From assembly GCA_015680685.1 (NCBI GenBank), contig MNCI01000952.1, positions 1,235,304-1,299,303 of the forward strand: 64,000 bases of DNA, read 5' to 3'. Origin of the DNA: Gnetum montanum. Its lineage: Eukaryota > Streptophyta > Gnetopsida > Gnetales > Gnetaceae. A model generated the notes under the pieces. It did not search any database. It had not been told where the DNA came from and worked only from the letters and a program-made list of their open reading frames with translations. The position numbers and the translations under genes were made by a program. Positions within the stretch are counted from its first letter, which is position 1. The number at the start of each line of letters is the position of its first letter. Of this stretch, positions 57,755 to 64,000 are shown piece after piece.

Positions 57755-59290
57755 TTAAGCTTTGAAACTGGCTTTGCAGTCGACAACAAAGCGATATTTG
57801 ACATCTGCTTTGTTCAACCTTTCCAGGGCAGTGTTGATATAATCCATGGATATTTTCTCAATCATGCAAGTTATGCCGTGCTTCGCACAGAAATCCAGCA
57901 TCTCCTGAGTTTCCTTGATACCTCCGATCAAGCTTCCTCCCACGGATCGACGTCCTGCAACAAACAGCCAACCAACTAGTTTCAACGAAAGCAAAGTTGC
58001 TGCAATAAAACTAAAAAACTAAAAACTAAATAGGGCTTCCAGATACCCCCAACAAATTAATGCTCACCGAAAATGAGGGCGGCAGCGGGAATTTCAAAAG
58101 GCTTTGGCGGAAGACCCACAACGGCAAGTTTGCCATCGGGCTTGAGCAGGTTCAGCAGCGGCTGAATGGCATGTTCTGCAGAGACGGTGTCCACAATGTA
58201 ATCCAGAGACATGCTCGCATTTTTCATCTGAGCTGGGTCTTTACTGATGAGGAAATCGTCCGCACCCAGAACTTGCTTGGATTCCTTTTCCTTGTTTGGA
58301 GAAGTACTGATGACGGTCACCTGCAGGCCGAAGGCCTTGCCGAATTTGACAGCCACGTGACCAAGCCCACCCAGACCCACAACGCCCAGCCTCTTTCCAG
58401 GTTCCGTCATTCCGAAATACTTCATTGGACTGTAAACCGTTATTCCTGCGCATAGCAGAGGCGCCGCTTCGTCCAGCGGTAGATTCTCCGGCACCTTCAC
58501 CACAAATCTGTGAACAGAACCACTTTATTGAATCCTACGCTCCTGAACTCCACATTTTGCTCCAACTGCACACGAGTTTTCTGTTTACATAACAGAGGAG
58601 GGAAAGTTAGAAAACTTACTTGTAGTTGCAGACCATGAGGTTGGAGTAGCCTCCGTAGGTCGGGGTGCCATCATAGTCGACGCTGTTATAAGTCCAGACA
58701 ACCTTGGCACAGAACTGCTCCAGTCCCTTGTTGCATGAGTCGCAGTGGTGGCAACTGTTGACCATACATCCCACTCCCACGCGATCTCCCACCGCAAAAC
58801 CCTTCACCTTTGAACCCACCTCCTCCACTATCCCAACAATCTCGTGGCTGCAATACCCGTTTCACTCATCACAGTAATATTTATTAAAGAAGGTATTATT
58901 TCAGGCAGATGATTTGCGCAGCTATGATCAAATGCTTGGCTTACCCTGGAACCATCGGGAACCAGGATCGTCCCCATTCGTTCTTGATTTGATGAAGATC
59001 AGAATGGCAAACGCCGCAGTACAGAACCCTGAATTTCACGTCCTCTGCTCCAGTTTGCCTGCGCCAGGAAAAACTCCTCGCTACCCTTAGCAGCTAGGAA
59101 TCGAAAGAAAAAGAAATGCACGAAACAGACACAGGAATCTGGAAAAGCATGATGAAATGCAAAATAAAGATGGTAGATTGGGAGTAAAGCAGAACCTGCG
59201 AGAAAAGGAAAAAGGTGAAAGAATTCCCGATGGATCTCGGGCAGCCCATCCCTGAACCTCAACTCTGGCTTGTTCCTCACAAGTGCCCAT
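57755..59290 (-). CDS. Cinnamyl-alcohol-dehydrogenase-family (zinc ADH) protein, five exons
   Basis: NADP-dependent zinc alcohol dehydrogenases of this family reduce cinnamyl or related aldehydes in the cytosol. Exons on the minus strand: 59290-59196, 59058-58945, 58847-58620, 58507-58068 and 57954-57755. All four introns (97-137 bp or so) are GT-AG, and the exons sum to 1077 bp, 358 codons plus stop, the usual length. Catalytic zinc ligands: Cys46 (YCGVCH), His71-Glu72 (PGHE) and Cys165 (LLCAG). Structural zinc: Cys102, 105, 108 and 116. The cofactor loop GLGGLG is at 190-195, with Ser213 in the NADP position. The [19 protein letters not shown] stretch is more like the broad sinapyl-ADH / mannitol-dehydrogenase-like / 8-hydroxygeraniol-dehydrogenase clade than core lignin CAD, so the substrate is open. 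An in-frame ATG at 59344 is less likely; MGTCEEQ fits the family start. No stops; probably functional. Confidence 0.93.
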
Positions 59291-59391
59291 TTTGGGCTCA
59301 CAGAAAACACCGCAGAAACAGAAACAGCAAGAACAGAAAGCCAAAACTCAGAACAACGATGAGCGTCTGTAAAATAGGAGATGAGATATGG

Positions 59392-59399
59392 TTTAAATA
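59392..59399 (-). promoter_or_regulatory. TATA box of the CAD-family gene
   Basis: The minus strand reads CTATTTAAAC about 105 bases upstream of the ATG, giving a predicted 5' UTR of about 70-80 bases. The flanks are GC-richer than the surrounding repeats. Confidence 0.65.
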
Positions 59400-60070
59400 G
59401 TCGCAGCGCAGAAGGATCTAGAGCTATGCATCAAAAGAATCCGATTCGTGGAAGCGAGGAATGGAGGATTCGTGATTCTGAACGTGTTTGGGTACGTGTG
59501 CCTCAACAAAAAGTGGCGACGGTTTCGTACCCGGGGACACATAGAGAAAATTTAAATATATTAGTTTTTTAAAAAAATTAAATCTCATGTCATAAAAATA
59601 CATTGTAAAATATAGAACAAGTACAATGTAAATCCAAAATATTGTTAATGCTTAAGAATTGCACAGAAAATTGTAATATCACCATTAAATTGAAGCAAGA
59701 AAATTTGCAAAGGCATTGAGGGCAAATGAAATCCTTTTATTACTCAATCCAATATTTCCAAAAATGAAATTGAGCCTCAAGCATCAACCAAATTTATAAC
59801 AAATCAGGTCTGCTGATACTTTTGTTCAATGATTACCTGTGAGTAGCACCATAGGGCCACGTTGAAGATGACCGCATTATAAGAATACACAACTTAACTA
59901 AACTAAGCACAGATGATTGAAAACCTTTTAGACGCTGGAAAATCGGCACTGTCATGATCGGCACTAGTCATGATGAAGGGGAAAGTAAAAACAGAGCACC
60001 ATGACCTTGCATAACGCCATTGTCCATGTGCTGGTGGGCTTCGTTGCTTTACAGGCAAACAGATTTTTAA
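59400..60070. other. CAD upstream region, no clear gene
   Basis: The first 150 bp are GC-rich proximal promoter. The rest is AT-rich to about 59800 and then of mixed composition. A minus-strand frame at 60091-59903 has no recognisable homology. Confidence 0.5.
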
Positions 60071-60071
60071 A

Positions 60072-60139
60072 AAAGTTGAACAAACATTCATCCGTCATCA
60101 TGAACAAAGTTGAACAAACATTCATCCGTCATCATGTTC
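60072..60139. repeat. 34-bp tandem duplication
   Basis: Two adjacent copies of a 34-base unit start AAAGTTGAACAAACATTC at 60072 and 60106. Confidence 0.9.
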
Positions 60140-60230
60140 ATGGCTTATGAGTCATGACCCATGACGATGACCCTGTTTTGTTTTTTCTTTTTCCAGCAAA
60201 GATATGAGAAAAAGAGCAAAAACCAGCAAT

Positions 60231-60264
60231 GAACAATAAACACGCGTGAACAATAAACACGCGT
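60231..60264. repeat. 17-bp tandem duplication
   Basis: GAACAATAAACACGCGT occurs twice in tandem (60231 and 60248). It contains ACGCGT, a palindromic core. Confidence 0.95.
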
Positions 60265-60409
60265 GAATGTGTGAGTCATGGTGGAACCTTAGACGCTCCC
60301 AAAGCCGGGCGAATCCATGCAAATGCAATGTTTTCCACGCACGCCCCGTCCAAAACTTGATTTCCGTATGACCCATACTTGCCCCTTCGGCCTTCGGTTA
60401 CCATAGTAG

Positions 60410-60491
60410 CCCTTTCGTGATTTCCGTGTGTTTGTTTATTTATTCATACTCCCTTTCGTGATTTCTGTGTGTTTGTTTATTTATTCGTACT
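60410..60491. repeat. 41-bp tandem duplication
   Basis: A unit starting CCCTTTCGTGATTTCCGTG is repeated at 60410 and 60451 with two C/T or A/G differences. Confidence 0.95.
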
Positions 60492-60699
60492 CCCTTGTTT
60501 TCTGTGGTCCTTCTCATGCCGATGCCATGAATCTTGATTGCTTGCTTGCGACTTAACAATGAAATGAAATTTTTGGTTTAATGAAAAATGCCGACATCGC
60601 AAGAACTAAAAAGGCAATAGCAATAGCAATACGAGGCAAGGCAAGGCGACCATATCAATGTATATGTACAAATCCAGACAAAATTTCATTAAATTATAA

Positions 60700-60800
60700 A
60701 ATACGTACCCATTGCGAATTTTTTGCGCTTCTGTACGCGCTACCGGATCCGACGCGAACAGTTCGTCAAAATTTATCGGAATCGCAAATCTCCGGCGCAT
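60700..60800 (-). other. GC-rich exon-like segment
   Basis: The minus strand from 60800 reads MRRRFAIPINFDELF, then ASDPVARTEAQKIRN, and meets a fair splice donor (AATGGGTACGTA near 60708). Base composition is clearly richer in CG than the flanks. I do not recognise the protein and see no following exon, so this may be a gene relic or chance. Confidence 0.25.
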
Positions 60801-60829
60801 AGATCTAGAGGCTTTGTGAGATCACCAGA

Positions 60830-62380
60830 TAAGAGGCTTTGTAACTGTGATTTCTTACAGGTAATAAAAATTTCCAGTCTTTAGTTTCAAAAATGGAAGT
60901 CATCACACCCTAATCTGGAGTTTTGACGGCGGCCGTTGATCTATATATTTTCTAATTTTTAAACATTAGTGGACATTGTTGAAAAATAGTACATGTAATT
61001 TTATAGAGGCATAACCCTTGGAATCCAAATGGTAACTTACACAATGCAAATCACATATCTTAAGAGGGTTAGCTATGCTTCATTGAGGTTTCTAATTTTG
61101 GCTAAAAGGATAGTTACTAGTTCACACAAAGCTACAATCTTGTAAGATAAGATATTCAATATACATTATCCATGCTTCGAACATACATCAAAGCTAGCAT
61201 GGGAATGTTAGTACTAAGCTTCAAATCGAATTCTTGTAAGGTGCAAAGCATGTGCAAAGTTGATATTGTAATGCAACATAGAATAATTGATCTCCCAAAC
61301 ATTAAACCAAATTGATTCTCATAAATTATTGATTCTTACCTTAAACATTATTCTATAATTTTTCCCATAAATTGATGTAACTCAGAAGCTTGATCCTTCT
61401 ATAGTTGGACAATTTTGAATCTATTCCTTATTCTTGCACAAAGAGGTGTTAGCTTAATGATAAGAGTCTTAGCTTGGTAAGTTAGGTTACAAGTTATATT
61501 TCACAAAGCAGCAATAAGTTATAAATTTTTTAAAAATTCTATAAAAAGAATTCTAAAACTAGTATCATAGATCCAATGGGTCTTAGTAGATATAAGTAAA
61601 AAATTTCAATTTTAGCAAATAGTTACTATAATGATTTACCTTTAGTCATTGTTAATGATTCCTTTATTTCTCATAAATTTTGAAACCTTTATAAGTATAC
61701 CATCTAGCCTTAGTACTTTACCATTTTTAATCTTCATAATAACTTTCTTAACTTCAAAGCCATAAACATAGTTTGGTTATGGTTTAAGTGAAAAACAAAA
61801 ATTAAATATAATTATTATAGTTATGTTTTGATACAAGAGTCAATATTCGTCCATTATTGTGGTTATACATTATATTCTAACATTAGATAAAAGTTATCAA
61901 CCAAATACTGACTCTCAAAACAACAATTTATGAGGTGGAGTAGACGGTTTCCTTTGGTAGCAATGGATAGATTTTCTACTATTGCCATGGTGCTAGCCCT
62001 ATTCTTCCTGTGCAACTTCTAATGTTGTTTTCTCCACTCTTCCCATTCCAATGATGGGCCACATAGGTGGTTCATCTTGATTGCGGTAGGGGGATTTGGT
62101 TATAACCCTTTGTTCTTGGGAAACCCTTACATTTAGAGATTTTAGTGTAGTTTTGTGTGCAAGATTCCTACACAACCAAAGCACCATCAATTTGCCTTCC
62201 CCTACCTAATGGTTGCTGCTATAACTGCACCTAAACCTAAGCTTTAAATGTAGCTGCAACGTATATGAACAAGTGCTTTCCTCTTTCTATGTTCTCTAGT
62301 AGCACCTCCGAATCTACATGTGCTTGCCAATTTTTGCACCAACCTTGTTTACACTAGCAGTATCAACAACAACACCCACT
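60830..62380. other. AT-rich stretch with no recognisable gene
   Basis: No convincing reading frame or repeat end. The minus-strand frame at 62190-61999 has no family resemblance that I can state. Confidence 0.4.
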
Positions 62381-62455
62381 GATGCACTCACTTGATTCCA
62401 TTGACTGGGCATTGTTCTACAAATTCTTCTTCCACAACTTGCTTGAGGCTTCTTT

Positions 62456-63615
62456 GTGGCACCTATTGTTGGGTTCTACTCTGAAGTCCTTGCATTGTTT
62501 GACAGCTTTGTTAGGCTTCTTCCAAGCTATGTCATGGATGATCCATCCAATGCTTTTGCTCCTTCTCTCCAAGGAAGTACCTCCAATGCCCCTACTATTA
62601 ATTTTCTCCTTCCTAATGACATTTTTTATGTTGTTTCTAAGGATTTTGCTATAGGTTTTATCTTTCTTTAGATAGTGGGTTTTCTACCCTGTTCAATGAG
62701 TATTAATACACAAAAAAAAAAATCCTATAGTCTTAGGGTATTCAAGTTTCTCACATCCATTAGTGTACCTGAAATTTTATTCTAGCAAAACTCTTTAAGG
62801 CCTCTCAAGTTGAGAAGGCTCTCTTGGTCCAAATTTTTCTAGCATGTAATGCAACTTTGATAGCAAGTGCTTGGAAATTTTACTTTAATGTTAATGATTC
62901 AGCCTACAATATTATCCCCTACTATGTTGAGTTACCAAACCTTTCCCTGATCTTTTCTTTCATAGAGAGGAACATAGTGAGCACCCTTGGTTGTATCATT
63001 TCAGAACATGGTATTGACGTTAATGGATCTCACTTTCATTATTACTGTATCGTTGATACCTCTCATAGGAAGAACTCTCTAACCCTTGTAGTTGAAGGGA
63101 AACTCTTTACTCAAAAAGTTGATTACTTTTATCTTCCCAATTCTTGCAACTATTGTCATCAGGATAAGCATCACATTTCTACATGTCTCTACTTAGCCAA
63201 TAAAAAATGAGTAGTCGAGCTTCAAGAAAATCATTTCCCAACTACTCCAATATCCCATCCACCACCAAAAACTTTCAAGTTTGGAACCTCATCTAAATTT
63301 TTTTTAAAGCCTTCCTCCTCATCTAGTTCCTCTAAGTCACAAGTGCCACAATTTGGTCCAATCATAAAGATTTCCTCTAAAGCACAAGTCACCCCTTCAA
63401 AGTCATTCAAGAACTCAATATTAAGTGACGAGTTTGTAAAGGCTATTGGAAGGAAAAGAGTTAAAACATCCTCTACTACAACTCCACTTTTTACCTCTTC
63501 CCTTATGGACAATCCTACTCTACCCAGTACTACAAGTAACTCCTTTGCAATTTTTTCACACACAATGGAAGTTGATACTTCGAATCTAGAATCTTTTGAA
63601 GCCCATTTATTATAA
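62456..63615 (+). pseudogene. LINE ORF1 (DUF4283-like plus CCHC knuckle)
   Basis: 62456-62671 reads VGFYSEVLALFDSFVRLLP and later INFLLPNDIFYVVSKDFAIG. A frame change leads to 62824-63615, with YYVELPNLSLIFSFIERNI, then VVEGKLFTQKVDYFYLP, then the knuckle CNYCHQDKHHISTC, an exact C-x2-C-x4-H-x4-C. The frame then has an in-frame TGA at 63208 and continues open as a Ser/Pro/Thr-rich tail to the stop at 63613-63615. ORF1 proteins of plant LINEs bind the element RNA. The order matches DUF4283 plus zf-CCHC proteins (family knowledge). Confidence 0.75.
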
Positions 63616-63632
63616 ACATCCTTTTCTTCCCC

Positions 63633-64000
63633 ATGAACCTCTTATCTTGGAATGTCTGAGGCCTAACTAATAGGCTTCGATGTAAATGTGCAAACAAACA
63701 ACCTTCTCTCTAGTTTAAATGTTTCTTTTGATTTTGTTCTTTCTCAAGAAATTAAGATTTTAGCCAACCATTTATCTCTTTTAGCCCATTGGTTTCTACC
63801 TTGCTCTTCAATTCTTGCTACTTCCCATGTGTGTGAAAAAGGTGGAGCAACCATTCTTCTTTCAGCTTATTGGAAAGACAAAATCATTCAAAGCAATTTT
63901 GATTCTGGCCACAAAGTCTCTTGGGCTATCTTCTCCTTCTCACATGGTCCTTTTAGTATTTGTTCAAGTTATGCCCGTAATGACTCCACTAAACATGCTC
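63633..64000 (+). pseudogene. LINE ORF2 start: EEP endonuclease, partial
   Basis: ATG at 63633 gives MNLLSWNV, a stop where Arg is expected, then GLTNRLRCKCANKQ, the opening block of the endonuclease. After a frameshift near 63680-63700 it reads DFVLSQEIKILANHLSLLAH, with the catalytic Glu in QEIK, then EKGGATILLSAYWKDKI and GHKVSWAIFSFSHGPFSICS. This domain nicks target DNA. The RT domain would lie beyond the window. Confidence 0.75.

Larger units (their letters stand above)
62430..64000 (+). mobile_element. LINE (L1-like), runs off the right edge
   Basis: A nucleic-acid-binding ORF1 with a zinc knuckle is followed by an endonuclease that opens ORF2, the L1-type order. Only the first part of ORF2 is in the window. 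The left end is undefined. Confidence 0.75.

Noticed and set aside
58060-58455. Long plus-strand frame of 131 codons
   Set aside because: It lies opposite exon 4 of the CAD-family gene. Its openness follows from the codon pattern of the real exon, and it has no recognisable motif.
59291-59344. Upstream in-frame ATG giving an 18-residue N-terminal extension of CAD
   Set aside because: The extension is Cys/Phe-rich, unlike family members. MGTCEEQ at 59290 aligns with the usual start.
59903-60376. Two minus-strand frames of 62 and 74 codons upstream of CAD
   Set aside because: No family resemblance or splice context. They overlap the small tandem duplications, so they are probably chance.

Overview
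This window looks like repeat-rich nuclear DNA from a seed plant with a large genome. The evidence is nested LTR retrotransposons with plant-type primer sites, a plant cinnamyl-alcohol-dehydrogenase (CAD) gene with GT-AG introns, a plant-type LINE and long AT-rich stretches. I cannot name the species. There are no operons, CRISPR arrays or recognisable tRNA/rRNA genes. Three assembly defects are visible: single N at 21238 and 34508, and an N run at 44697-44939.

Layout. 1-385 is the end of an LTR. 2.2-7.7 kb is a unit bounded by about 0.55 kb direct repeats; it carries a decayed Ulp1-like (C48) protease, and its right repeat is split by a solo LTR (6488-7447). 7.9-8.7 kb is a decayed minus-strand reading frame. 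10.07-24.32 kb is a minus-strand copia (SIRE/Tork-like) element with gag and an extra 3' reading frame but no pol; it is split by Athila-like element A1 (12998-21599, TSD AAAAG). 25.86-41.25 kb is a decayed SWIM/MULE-transposase-like gene split by A4 (26354-39612, plus strand, TSD GGCTT), the only element here with a recognisable pol. About 41.7-57.15 kb is a tandem array of about 262 bp units, split by A2 (42077-48935, TSD ATTCT) and A3 (49322-55574, TSD CCATG). 57755-59290 is an intact five-exon CAD-family gene on the minus strand (358 codons). About 62.4 kb to the window end is a LINE.

How the parts relate. A1, A2 and A3 keep LTRs, a primer site, gag and a conserved noncoding block, but show no reverse transcriptase or integrase. 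They look like non-autonomous relatives that would have depended on an A4-like partner. All coding regions in the repeats carry stops, so they are relics. The CAD gene is the only gene I regard as probably functional.

The most interesting pattern is promoter architecture. Each LTR family has a very short U3 with an array of a family-specific short, often palindromic motif just upstream of TATA: GATATC in A1, A2 and the solo LTR; GACTAGGCC in A4; AAGACATCTTT in the copia element. In all three families that have an extra 3' reading frame, a second copy of the same family-specific array followed by a TATA-like sequence lies inside the element, upstream of that frame. This suggests a second, subgenomic promoter whose motif tracks that of its own LTR. 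It is an inference from reading the sequence and needs alignment and transcript data.
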